From positions 1-33,574 of the forward strand of contig NZ_JHQR01000094.1 of NCBI RefSeq assembly GCF_014843825.1: 33,574 nucleotides of DNA, written 5' to 3'. The position numbers were made by a program, and so were the translations under genes. Source of the DNA: Mesorhizobium silamurunense. GTDB taxonomy: Bacteria > Pseudomonadota > Alphaproteobacteria > Rhizobiales > Rhizobiaceae. Positions 1 to 8,356 of the stretch are shown here, one piece after another. Under the pieces are notes generated by a model. That model worked only from the letters and a program-made list of their open reading frames with translations, ran no database searches and was not told the DNA's origin. Position 1 is the stretch's first letter. Each line of letters starts with the position of its first letter.

Positions 1-928
1 CGCCTGTCGCGCCTGTTGCACCCGCGCCCGTGGCGCCGGTCGCACCCGTGGCGCCGGTCGCACCAGCCGGGCCCGTCGGGCCTATTTGACTCGTAACGGC
101 GAAACTACCTCCATCGAAGTTGTTGTTATTGGTGGGATTAGCCGCGCCGGATGTGAAAATATAAGTATTACCGGCACCAGGCGTAAGTGTACCCATTACG
201 CCAAAATTCTGGTTGTAAATGGTATAATTATGAGTAGTGTCTGGAACTGTTATCGTCGCAGCAAACGCAAATACCACGCCGTTGGTTGCAGATGGAAGCT
301 GGAAGCTGCCGACCACCGTATCAGGGTTTGCTGTTGTATCCACCAGGTAGTATGTGTTGACATTACTGCTGTTGCCAGGACCAGTAATCGTACCAGTAAG
401 CGTCAGATTACCCGCTACCAGGACCCCGGTGTAACTTCCTACGCCAACTGGGGTCAGCGGCGGCAGGGGCGCGGACGCGCCCGCACGTGCGGGTAGTTCC
501 CACGCACCGCCAAGAGCGGCTGCGCCAACAAGCGAACTGGACGCGCAGACATCCACGCCGACGGCCTCTTCCAAAGCGTCGACGAAGGCATTGCCTGCCT
601 TTCCCAGCGCCGTCTTGCAGCTCCAGAGCCGCAGTTCGCCGTCCGCAGCTAGCGCCCTGCCGATTGCGGCGAATTCCTCAGCCGCCCCTTTGAACGTCCC
701 GGCCGACCATTCTCCTGAAGTGAAGTTAACCCGACCCGGCGCTCCATGCGCGATGATGTGGACCGCGTCCAGCTCTTCGTGCCCTCTAAGCGCCGCGGCC
801 ATCTGCGCCGCCGCCGGTTGACGGCCATCGAGCACGATGGCCTGGACCCCCGGTCGCACGTTGCTCAGAACAGTCTCAAGGTCGGAGATCGAAGGATCCA
901 CAAAAAGAATTTCAGAGGCACGGGCCAT
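1..928 (-). CDS. DUF4347 protein with collagen-like repeats (3' end outside window)
   Basis: Translating the minus strand from the ATG at 928 gives 309 residues open to the window edge. An AGGAG lies 6 nt upstream of the start. Residues about 5-145 resemble DUF4347, the N-terminal domain of large secreted bacterial adhesin-like proteins, with IIAHGAPG (58-65) and LWSC (101-104). The His61 and Cys104 pair is placed as in caspase-like clan CD folds, but activity is not shown. Residues about 170-282 are a Thr/Asn/Gly-rich beta-type module. From residue 283 the protein enters Gly-X-Y repeats (GPT, GPA, then GAT), with one register slip near residues 301-303. Threonine in the Y position could accept O-glycans, as in Bacillus BclA. 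No classical signal peptide is seen, so type I secretion through a C-terminal signal outside the window is possible. Nearby glycosyltransferases fit a surface glycoprotein, but that is inference. Confidence 0.8.
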   Translation of the reverse strand, partial: MARASEILFVDPSISDLETVLSNVRPGVQAIVLDGRQPAAAQMAAALRGHEELDAVHIIAHGAPGRVNFTSGEWSAGTFKGAAEEFAAIGRALAADGELRLWSCKTALGKAGNAFVDALEEAVGVDVCASSSLVGAAALGGAWELPARAGASAPLPPLTPVGVGSYTGVLVAGNLTLTGTITGPGNSSNVNTYYLVDTTANPDTVVGSFQLPSATNGVVFAFAATITVPDTTHNYTIYNQNFGVMGTLTPGAGNTYIFTSGAANPTNNNNFDGGSFAVTSQIGPTGPAGATGATGATGATGAGATGATG

Positions 929-963
929 GACTGGCTCCTGTTCGCTTCCAATTCAATTCAAGG

Positions 964-996
964 AAAAACCGCCCACCGGCTTAGTCGGCGAGCGGT
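964..996 (-). terminator. Rho-independent terminator between two minus-strand genes
   Basis: Read on the minus strand, a 10-bp stem (arms at 986-995 and 969-978, with two G-U pairs and one extra A-T closing pair) encloses a 7-nt loop and is followed directly by five T residues at 968-964. It lies between the stop of the small protein (1020) and the start of the DUF4347 gene (928). The upstream transcript therefore probably ends here and the downstream gene needs read-through or its own promoter. Confidence 0.75.
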
Positions 997-1019
997 GCGC
1001 AAACGGCGTTTGGCCGCGG

Positions 1020-1334
1020 TCATCTTCCGGAAGGCCCGACGGCCCCGCTGGGGCGACCGACAGTGGGGGCCTCTACGCGTAGGAAGCCAGAAACCCGGAA
1101 ATTGCCATCCTCAAAGGTCCCGATGGCAAGTGAGCCGGCGGTGCTTGGAACCTTGACGGTTATAGCGACAGCGTGGCTTCGCTTGACGGCGGCGGGAAGA
1201 ATGACCTGGCCGACGATCGCGTTCTTGGCGGCGTCCAGAATGAAATAGGTTATATTTTCGGTCGCGTCGCCGATGGGCAAGACGCCCCTAACGGTGACAT
1301 CCATTGCAGCAGACACAGTTGCGTAGCTCATCAT
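1020..1334 (-). CDS. Small protein sharing the beta module of the adjacent collagen-like protein
   Basis: 104 residues from the ATG at 1334; a GGGGAG lies 3 nt upstream, and an adjacent second ATG (1331) would give nearly the same product. A longer TTG start at 1394 has no ribosome site and adds unconvincing sequence. I do not recognise a named family. The body (about residues 11-85) aligns by eye with residues 175-282 of the neighbouring DUF4347 protein: YFILDAAKNAIVGQVILP corresponds to YYLVDTTANPDTVVGSFQLP, and both continue with a TI/TV-VP strand. The last residues (GRPSGAVGPSGR) look like the start of a Gly-X-Y tract cut by a stop. No signal peptide or membrane segment is seen. It may be a stand-alone trimerisation or capping module or a truncated paralogue. 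Confidence 0.65.
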   Translation of the reverse strand: MMSYATVSAAMDVTVRGVLPIGDATENITYFILDAAKNAIVGQVILPAAVKRSHAVAITVKVPSTAGSLAIGTFEDGNFRVSGFLRVEAPTVGRPSGAVGPSGR

Positions 1335-2432
1335 GCACTCCCCGATTAGCGGCGGCTGTGCCGCGGCTTCTCCTGCTTGACACTTGATTTTCAATCACCA
1401 CAGTGCGCCCCCGACCCGACGAGCTTGGCCGCAACCTCTCACGAAAGCTCGCCCGCGAAGGCGTGATGCGATGCAGCCTTTGCCCCAGGCGACTCCTGGG
1501 TCCGATCGGCGGGTAGGAAGACGCAGACGGCTCCCTTCGCCGGCGACACGCGGTTTGAATAAGCCCGCACGGATTTGGTTTGGACGCAGGACAAGGGAGC
1601 AGCCCGCCGCAGGTTGCAGCAACAAATTGCCCACCGGGGCATGGATCGGCACTGCCTGTGGCGCTCAGTTGCGGATACTTTTGAAGCTTGTCGAAGCGGC
1701 GGGCTTCAAACTCCCTGCGAAACGCACGTGATATCACTCGATACACGACCCACTCCCGTCACAGCTGACGCCGATGTCTCGGCGAAAACTCGCGAGAGAG
1801 CTCCGGAGTGGAAAAACCCGTCCGACTCGAACAAAAAAGACAAACGTCAACGCTGCCGTGCGCTCACTAAACGCACGTGCTTAGTCGTCCGCGACTTTGG
1901 CCTTGCTACTCCGGAACCCTCTGGCTCGACTCCCTACGACTTCCGCAGAATGCCAGCTACCCACGACCCGTGGGCCCCCAACAGCAGTACGTTAGCAAAT
2001 TCGAAAATTAGCGGTTTGTAAACTATGAAGCGACGGAACTTATCTACCGCAAAAGTATTAGGTCGGCATTTATTACAGGACCAAAACTCAAGAAAATATT
2101 TTGGAAATCCGTAGCTTAACGCTCGCCCCTCAATTTTCGTCAATCTCAAAAACGTGATCGAGCTCAAGCGCCGCAATTCCTCGCGGCGTGGCGATCGGGT
2201 CGACGCGACAACCCCTTCGTCGATCTTGACGGCGCTTGGCAAATGGCGGTCAAGTGGGCGGGGATCGTCTGAGGATCTTAGCTGCTGCGGTGGCCGGCCA
2301 GACGATTGGACTGATTTGAACGCCAGTGAACAATGGAAGCTTTGGGACGGCCCCGCGAACTGATCCGCGGTACGAGAGAATGGCATTCCTTGAACGTGGC
2401 GGACCGTCACAGCGAGAGATGGCAATTCACAG
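1335..2432. other. 1.1-kb divergent intergenic region, no supported gene
   Basis: This stretch separates the minus-strand small gene from the plus-strand fused glycosyltransferase gene. Open frames exist on both strands, but none has a ribosome site, domain signature or consistent third-position GC bias. The segment around 1990-2160 is distinctly AT-richer than its surroundings and could hold the promoter of the rightward glycosyltransferase genes. A short TTGA/TCAA inverted repeat lies near 1383-1393. I see no tRNA, insertion sequence or CRISPR structure. Confidence 0.5.
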
Positions 2433-5400
2433 ATGACTACGGGCAAGCGACTTTGCCTGAACATGATCGTCAAGAACGAGATGGCGAACCTGCAGCGCTG
2501 TCTAGGGGCGGTTGTCGACCATATCGACTGCTGGGTCATCGGCGACACCGGGTCGACCGATGGGACACAGGATTTCATCAGAGCATTCTTCGCCGCTCGC
2601 AACCTGCCCGGCGAGTTGCATGAGTTCCCCTTCGAAAATTTCGAACAGGCGCGCAACGCCGCGCTCGATCATGCCTATGCTTCGTCGCTCGCCTATGACT
2701 ATCTGCTTTTTGACGACGCCGACATGGAGCTTGTCGTCGAGGACGCGGGCTTCCGAGCGCAGCTCGACGGTCCTGGTTATCGGCTGCTCCAGCGGTCCGG
2801 TTCCGACCTCGCTTATTGGAACACCCGTATTGTCAGGCGCGATGCCGGCGCGCGTTACCATGGCGTGACGCATGAGTATCTTGACGTTCCCGGCGACGTG
2901 AAGGAGCTGCGGAGTGTTTGGTACAAGGATCATGCCAGCGGATCGAACCGCGTCGACAAGTTCGAGCGCGACATCAAGCTTCTACTGGAAGCGCTGGAAA
3001 AGGATCCGGAGAACCACCGATACTGGTTTTATCTGGCGCAGTCCTACCGCGACGCCGGACGCACGGCCGAGGCGGCGGTAGCCTACGCCAAACGGGCAGC
3101 TATGGGCGGCTGGGATGAGGAAGCTTGGAACGCTCGCCTGCAGGAGGCGCGCTGCTTAAAAAACCTCGGGGACGACGCAGGCTTCATTCGCCAGGCGCTT
3201 GCTGCCTTCAATCAGCGCCCGCAACGCGCCGAGCCGCTCTACGACCTCGCGCGGTTCCATCGCGAGAAGGGGATGAACGAGGCCAGCGTGCTGTTTTCGG
3301 AAGCGGGGCTGGCGATCGGGAGACCAGAGCAGGACATCCTGTTTCTCGAGGATTTCATCTATACGACGGGCCTTCGCGAGGAATACGCGATCGCGGCAAA
3401 CTACGCGCGGGATCCTTTACGCAAGGACCGCGGTTTCGCGGCGTGCAACTGGCTAGCGCTGAACCGGGGCATCGCGGATGGTCCCCGCGATCTGGCGCGG
3501 TCCAACCTGTTCTTCTACATTCAGTCCGCCAAGACGATGATGCCATCGTTCACCGCGCGCCCGGTCGAGTTCACGCCCCCCGACGGCTACCGGCTCTCAA
3601 ACCCGTCGGTGGCTCGGTGGGGCGACAAGATCGTGCTGTTGCAGGGGGCAGTCGGCTTGATGGGGGCCGAAGAGAATCTCCGGGCTCAAGTGCCGGATCG
3701 GGCGGCAGTCCACACACGCAATTTCTTGCTGCGCATCGACAATGAATTCGGCATCGCCTCGGCCGATGAGATTTCACAGCCGGCCGACTTGCCGCGACCT
3801 GCTTATGACCGGGCCTGCGGGCTTGGGGCCATGCGTCCGTTTGCCTGGGAGGGGCAATTGTGGAGCAGCGCATACCTGCGGGCGTCGGCTGGAGACGGCC
3901 GGTACGACCCAGTCATTGCGCGCATCGACGATCGCGGGCCTGCGCCATACCAGATGACTGACTGGCGTGTACTGCGCCCGATCGGTGCGAAGGTCAACGA
4001 CAACAACTGGGCGCCCCTCGTCAAGCCGGCTGGCATCGACACCGACCGGGAGCGGCTGCAGTTCTTTTCTGTGGGTGATCCCATCCGCATCGTCGGCGAT
4101 CAAGGGCAGACGATATCGGAAAAGCCGCCTTCCGTCGCTGCCGACCAGCTCAAGGGAGGCACGCAGGCGATTGCATTCGAAGGCGGATGGCTGGCACTCG
4201 TCCATGAGACGCGCACAAGGCCGGACGGGGCTCAGCGATACTGCCAGCACCGCTTCGTTTGGTTGGACGAAACAGGCTGCTTGGCAAAGATCAGCCGGCC
4301 GTTCTTCCTCAACGAGAAGGGGGTTGAGTTTGCCGCCGGCCTAGCCTGGCACCCAAAAGAGGAGCGCCTGCTGATTTCGTATGGCGTCGCCGATAGAGAG
4401 GCGTGGATCGCCGTCGTCGATGCGTCGGAGGTAAGCGCGCTGCTGGAGGCCACAGACAATTTGCCTTCGAGCGAGGATTATTGGAGCTCACCGGCCATGA
4501 AGTCGCTGGATGGCGCGAACGTACAAATTGTGGAAGCTCAGCGGTACGCCCGGCCCGGACCCGGCGACCGCCGTCAGCAACACCGGCCTGGCGGCGGACT
4601 CTCGAAGGAGGCGAGCAGCGTTGTCCTCTCCAGCGATGCGAAAAGTACAGAGGAGGTCCTGCTCGAGCTGGCGCCATTCCTTCGTTTCGCGGATTCGCCG
4701 CATGAGCGTCGCGCTCAATCGCGAGCCTTCGATAGCCGGATCGCCCCCTTCCTGGGCGGGGGAGACGCCGCGCTGCCTCAAATCCACTGCTTCTACGAGG
4801 TGCTGTCCGACAATGCGAAGCATCTGACCTTGGTTGCCGCCACCACGTCGATGCGCGCGGCAGGCCATCCGGTGAGGGTCTGGAGCTACTCTCCGAACAA
4901 GCTTGAATTTCTTCTGCCGCTCGGCATCGAGGTACGCGCGGCGGATGACGTGATGCCGCGCAGCTTGTTCGAGCGAATGGTCGCCGGCTCCGAGATCCGG
5001 TATTTCAGCGACGCCTTTCGCTACGCCGTACTTTACGAACATGGCGGGTTGTGGATGGATTGCGACGTGGTCATGCTGCGACCATTCCCGTTCCGCGGCG
5101 ATTACTTTTTCAATCTGCAATGGCGCGGCGGGCACCAAGGCCACTTCATCTGCGGGAACGTGATCTATGCCGAAGCCTTCAGCCACCATTTGAGAGCCCT
5201 CTACGAGATGTCCATCGAGCGGTTCTATGGTGAGAGCGGCAAGGGGTTCGGCGAGATTGGTCCGAAACTGCTCTCCGACTACATCGCTTCGGATACAGGC
5301 GCCGAGCTGCGCGAATGGGTATTCGGGCCGATGTTCTTCAACTCCATCGATTGGACCGAGATAAGCGAGTTCGAAAAGCCGCTGTCAGATTTGGCTGTCT

Positions 5401-6203
5401 ACTTGAATGATGAGCGCGTCGTCGGAACACATCTGTGGACGGCACGAAACGAGGCTCGCTCGAACGGGGAAGGAGCGCCGCTCATCTCTTTGCTGATCGA
5501 GCCGCTGCAGAGCTTTCCTACGCTCATCAATCTTGCTGATCGCTTCAACACCGACAAGAACCGGCATACAGGCAACCGGCATGCTTACGCGCGCGTCTAC
5601 GAGCGACTGCTGTCGAGCAGAAGGCTCTCCATGCGCGGGCTGATGGAGATCGGGCTCTGTCGCATCGCAGCGGAAGGCAGCCAGTCCGAGACGCCCTCGG
5701 TCTCGCTCTGGCAGTCCTATTTTCCATACGCCCAGGTGATCGGTGTCGACCTGACGGATTTTTCTCAACTGAACAATGAGCGATTCAAATCTTTCGTTTG
5801 TGACCAATCCAAGCTCGAGGATCTGCGCTCCGTCGCGGAAAAACTCGAGCCGGGTTCGCTTGACGTGATCATCGACGACGGCAGCCACGCCTCGTTTGAC
5901 GAGCAGCTGACGCTGCGCGAATTCTTCCCACTGCTTGCAGAGGGTGGATGGTATTTCATCGAAGACCTCGACTGGCAGCCACCTGGCGAGGATGCCAGCA
6001 AAATCACGCTCACCAAGAATCTCTTGCGAGAAATCCAACAGCACGGCACGGCGCGATCACTTGACCCCATGGGTATCAGCGACCTCGCCGATCAGTTTGC
6101 CGAAATCCGGTTCTTCGACAGCCACTTCGAGCTTAGCCGGGCAAAACTGCTCGGCGGCCTGGTGGCGATCCGCAAGCGTGGGGGCGTCGGACTTGTTCGA
6201 TGA
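2433..6203 (+). CDS. Multidomain fusion: GT2 - TPR - propeller-like - GT32-like - methyltransferase-like
   Basis: A single uninterrupted 1256-residue frame. Residues 6-170 form a GT2-type glycosyltransferase: NMIVKNE (10-16), GDTGSTDGT (37-45), DDAD (94-97), THEYL (146-150). Residues about 175-300 are TPR-like helices. Residues about 385-670 are beta-rich with repeated Trp/Asp motifs, like a propeller of the glycan-modifying type. After a Gly/Gln/Arg-rich linker (708-725), residues 785-1005 match the GT32 or capsular-polysaccharide type: FSDAFRYAVLYEHGGLW with the DxD at 876-878. Residues 1033-1250 look like a class I methyltransferase of the CmcI/Methyltransf_24 type: LMEIGL (1070-1075), VIGVDL (1102-1107), IIDDGSH (1146-1152). 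No signal peptide or membrane segment is visible, so it probably acts in the cytoplasm on a glycan or protein acceptor. The ribosome site is weak, but the start is fixed by the GT2 motif at residue 10. Acceptor and sugars are unknown. Confidence 0.85.
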   Translation: MTTGKRLCLNMIVKNEMANLQRCLGAVVDHIDCWVIGDTGSTDGTQDFIRAFFAARNLPGELHEFPFENFEQARNAALDHAYASSLAYDYLLFDDADMELVVEDAGFRAQLDGPGYRLLQRSGSDLAYWNTRIVRRDAGARYHGVTHEYLDVPGDVKELRSVWYKDHASGSNRVDKFERDIKLLLEALEKDPENHRYWFYLAQSYRDAGRTAEAAVAYAKRAAMGGWDEEAWNARLQEARCLKNLGDDAGFIRQALAAFNQRPQRAEPLYDLARFHREKGMNEASVLFSEAGLAIGRPEQDILFLEDFIYTTGLREEYAIAANYARDPLRKDRGFAACNWLALNRGIADGPRDLARSNLFFYIQSAKTMMPSFTARPVEFTPPDGYRLSNPSVARWGDKIVLLQGAVGLMGAEENLRAQVPDRAAVHTRNFLLRIDNEFGIASADEISQPADLPRPAYDRACGLGAMRPFAWEGQLWSSAYLRASAGDGRYDPVIARIDDRGPAPYQMTDWRVLRPIGAKVNDNNWAPLVKPAGIDTDRERLQFFSVGDPIRIVGDQGQTISEKPPSVAADQLKGGTQAIAFEGGWLALVHETRTRPDGAQRYCQHRFVWLDETGCLAKISRPFFLNEKGVEFAAGLAWHPKEERLLISYGVADREAWIAVVDASEVSALLEATDNLPSSEDYWSSPAMKSLDGANVQIVEAQRYARPGPGDRRQQHRPGGGLSKEASSVVLSSDAKSTEEVLLELAPFLRFADSPHERRAQSRAFDSRIAPFLGGGDAALPQIHCFYEVLSDNAKHLTLVAATTSMRAAGHPVRVWSYSPNKLEFLLPLGIEVRAADDVMPRSLFERMVAGSEIRYFSDAFRYAVLYEHGGLWMDCDVVMLRPFPFRGDYFFNLQWRGGHQGHFICGNVIYAEAFSHHLRALYEMSIERFYGESGKGFGEIGPKLLSDYIASDTGAELREWVFGPMFFNSIDWTEISEFEKPLSDLAVYLNDERVVGTHLWTARNEARSNGEGAPLISLLIEPLQSFPTLINLADRFNTDKNRHTGNRHAYARVYERLLSSRRLSMRGLMEIGLCRIAAEGSQSETPSVSLWQSYFPYAQVIGVDLTDFSQLNNERFKSFVCDQSKLEDLRSVAEKLEPGSLDVIIDDGSHASFDEQLTLREFFPLLAEGGWYFIEDLDWQPPGEDASKITLTKNLLREIQQHGTARSLDPMGISDLADQFAEIRFFDSHFELSRAKLLGGLVAIRKRGGVGLVR

Positions 6204-6293
6204 GCGCAGCAGGCCATTGCGGACGGGTTCGGGCGAGTCCACCCGTATAGGCAGAGCGGCGGTCATGGTTGCGCCTAATCGCGGAGCCCCTCC

Positions 6294-7397
6294 TTGAAAG
6301 TCGCCGTCTATACCATCGCGTTGAACGAAGCCGCACACGTCGAGAGGTGGGCAAATTCGGCTGTCGATGCCGACTATCGGATAGTCGCCGACACCGGCAG
6401 TACCGACGAAACGGTAGCACGCTTGATCAATGCTGGCGTCACCGTGCACCGGATAGCCATCCGCCCATGGCGCTTCGACGACGCCCGGAATGCCGCCATG
6501 GCACTGATCCCCACCGACGTCGACGTATGCTGCACCATGGACATGGATCGGTTCCTCGAGCCCGGCTGGCGCCCCAAGCTGGAGGCGGCTTGGAAACCCG
6601 AAACGACAGCCCTCTATTGCCAGACGATCTACAGATCGAGGGTCGAAGACCCGACACCGTTGCGGCAATGGGCCACGAAGAATTTTCACCATCGCTGGGG
6701 GTATCGCTTCAAACGCCCCGTCCATGAGGCCCTCGTCTTCACCGGAGAAAGGGAGGTGGCCGCGACCAGCGATGACCTTGTCATGTTCGAGGTGCAGGAC
6801 TTGGCCAAGCCAACAAGGAGCAGCTACCTGCCGCTGATGGAGGTCGCGTACAAGGAAGATCCCGACGACGCACAGATATGTTTCTGGCTCGGGCGGGACC
6901 TGATGTGGGCGAACCAGCAAGATCGGGCCGTCCAGTTGCTTGAGCACTACCTTGCCTTGCCGACAAGCACCTGGGGCGAAGAACGATCCGAAGCGATGCG
7001 TTACATCGCACGTATGCTGCCTGACCAGAGACTGGTGTGGTTGGACAAAGCACGAATGGAAGCGCCGCATCGCCGCGAGATCTGGGCCGACCTGGCAGAG
7101 GAGCTCCACGGCAGGGCCGACTGGTTGAATCTGTTCTGGGCTTGCACCAACGGAATCGAAAAGACCCACCGCACAGGCAGCTATCTCGACGACCAGAACT
7201 GCTGGGGTTTTCGGCTGTTTGATTTGGGTGCCATCGCCTCATGGCACCTGAATGCGATGGACCGTGCTGTGGAGTGGGGGGAAATGGCGCTCGAGCTTGA
7301 TCCGGGCAATGAGCGTCTCAGGAACAACCTCGATTTCTTCATTCGGCGGCGGCAAGAGGATCGGGTAGCACCGCTTGGCGTGGAGGCTTCGCGCTGA
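6294..7397 (+). CDS. GT2-family glycosyltransferase with TPR-like tail, TTG start
   Basis: 367 residues. The start is a TTG at 6294, with GGAG 7 nt upstream; no in-frame ATG would keep the first strand (KVAVYTIALNE). GT2 motifs: ALNE (9-12), ADTGSTDET (32-40), a DxD at 83-85 in MDMDRF, where most relatives have an acidic residue after the DxD and here it is Arg86, and VHEAL (143-147). Residues about 160-345 are helical TPR-like repeats ending in AVEWGEMALELDPGN. The layout matches the N-terminal quarter of the preceding 1256-residue fusion, so the two probably arose from a common ancestor. It lies 90 bp downstream on the same strand and is probably co-transcribed. Cytoplasmic. Substrate unknown. 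Confidence 0.85.
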   Translation: MKVAVYTIALNEAAHVERWANSAVDADYRIVADTGSTDETVARLINAGVTVHRIAIRPWRFDDARNAAMALIPTDVDVCCTMDMDRFLEPGWRPKLEAAWKPETTALYCQTIYRSRVEDPTPLRQWATKNFHHRWGYRFKRPVHEALVFTGEREVAATSDDLVMFEVQDLAKPTRSSYLPLMEVAYKEDPDDAQICFWLGRDLMWANQQDRAVQLLEHYLALPTSTWGEERSEAMRYIARMLPDQRLVWLDKARMEAPHRREIWADLAEELHGRADWLNLFWACTNGIEKTHRTGSYLDDQNCWGFRLFDLGAIASWHLNAMDRAVEWGEMALELDPGNERLRNNLDFFIRRRQEDRVAPLGVEASR

Positions 7398-7451
7398 GAT
7401 TACCTATTCTCGTAAGCTGGATCGGGAAGGACAATGCCGAGCCACCCTTAT

Positions 7452-8183
7452 TCACGTGTTGATCCGCACCGATTCCTCTGGCCGTTCGTCACTAATAACA
7501 AGCGGCGGCAAGCACACGTAGGCTTTGAGCGACGGCATCACGCCGGCCATGATGCAATCAATTCCTGTATTGTTCAGCCTTAGTCCGAAGCCCGCAAAAT
7601 CGACAATCATCGGCCGTATCGGAAGGCACCACTCCAACAGCGCTCGCGCGCCACGTGGCGAGACGGAATAACAAACTGTGCCGAGCAGATAGTGCGCTCG
7701 AAGCAGAGTAGGTTCGATTACCGCCTCCTGGAAGTCCGCAATATGCGTCATGACTTCACCCGGAAAGAACTCCAGCCTGGCACCGGTCCCGCCAGGAAGG
7801 GCGTTTAGCCAGGCATAGCATCGCAAGCTTGCACTCCACAGGATAAAGTCCCAGTCGCCTCGAATATTCGACAACAGCGAACTCGTATGCCGTTCGAACT
7901 CGCGAGAGAAGATCGCATCGTCTTCGGCAACAGTTATCACTTTGTGCCGTCCGACAGCCTCTCTCCAGAGTGTCACGTGCGAAATGGCGCAGCCCAAACT
8001 GCCAGCCGCGTAGTCTAAATTTGGAGCGATGATCTGATCGCTCATCAGCCGATCTCGATCAACTGACTTACCGTCCACCCCGGAGAACCTTCGAATATTT
8101 CGGACGTGCGGGTTTAACTTGCGAAAATTATCCAGACGCCCGACGCTTCGGTCGAGATTGATCACGAAAATTTCGTCTATCAC
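7452..8183 (-). CDS. GT25-family glycosyltransferase (LPS beta-galactosyltransferase / procollagen GT type)
   Basis: 243 residues from a GTG at 8183, with AGAAGG 9 nt upstream. An upstream in-frame ATG at 8261 would add a low-complexity leader that does not belong to the family. GT25 signatures: IFVINLDRSVGRL (5-17), GVDGK (35-39), GSLGCAISH (61-69), VAEDDA (85-90). The family transfers galactose or glucose in lipooligosaccharide synthesis, and in animals to hydroxylysine of collagen. Convergent with the preceding GT2 gene, with 54 bp between stops and no obvious terminator hairpin. At the 5' side it is divergent from the metallopeptidase gene, with 173 bp of shared upstream DNA. Together with the collagen-like protein this makes a glycosylation role attractive, but LPS modification is the more ordinary explanation. 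Confidence 0.82.
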   Translation of the reverse strand: MIDEIFVINLDRSVGRLDNFRKLNPHVRNIRRFSGVDGKSVDRDRLMSDQIIAPNLDYAAGSLGCAISHVTLWREAVGRHKVITVAEDDAIFSREFERHTSSLLSNIRGDWDFILWSASLRCYAWLNALPGGTGARLEFFPGEVMTHIADFQEAVIEPTLLRAHYLLGTVCYSVSPRGARALLEWCLPIRPMIVDFAGFGLRLNNTGIDCIMAGVMPSLKAYVCLPPLVISDERPEESVRINT

Positions 8184-8356
8184 GCCTTCAGACCTTCTTT
8201 GTGTCCCGGTCCGCGTGTTCTTCTTTGCATCGCGCGGGCCAGCTTGCGCCCAAGGCTCCACTTGAAAAATCCGAGTCTAGCTGGTTCGGTGATAGCTGGC
8301 GAGATGCCTCGGATGACATCATCGAAGATGATTTGCTTCCAGCAATTGGAGAGTTT

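Noticed and set aside
1934..2656. 240-residue minus-strand open frame overlapping the start of the fused glycosyltransferase gene
   Set aside because: No domain, no ribosome site, irregular composition; the overlapping plus-strand gene has clear motifs.
8184..8261. Upstream ATG start for the GT25 gene
   Set aside because: It adds a non-conserved low-complexity leader and lacks a ribosome site; the GTG at 8183 has AGAAGG at good spacing.
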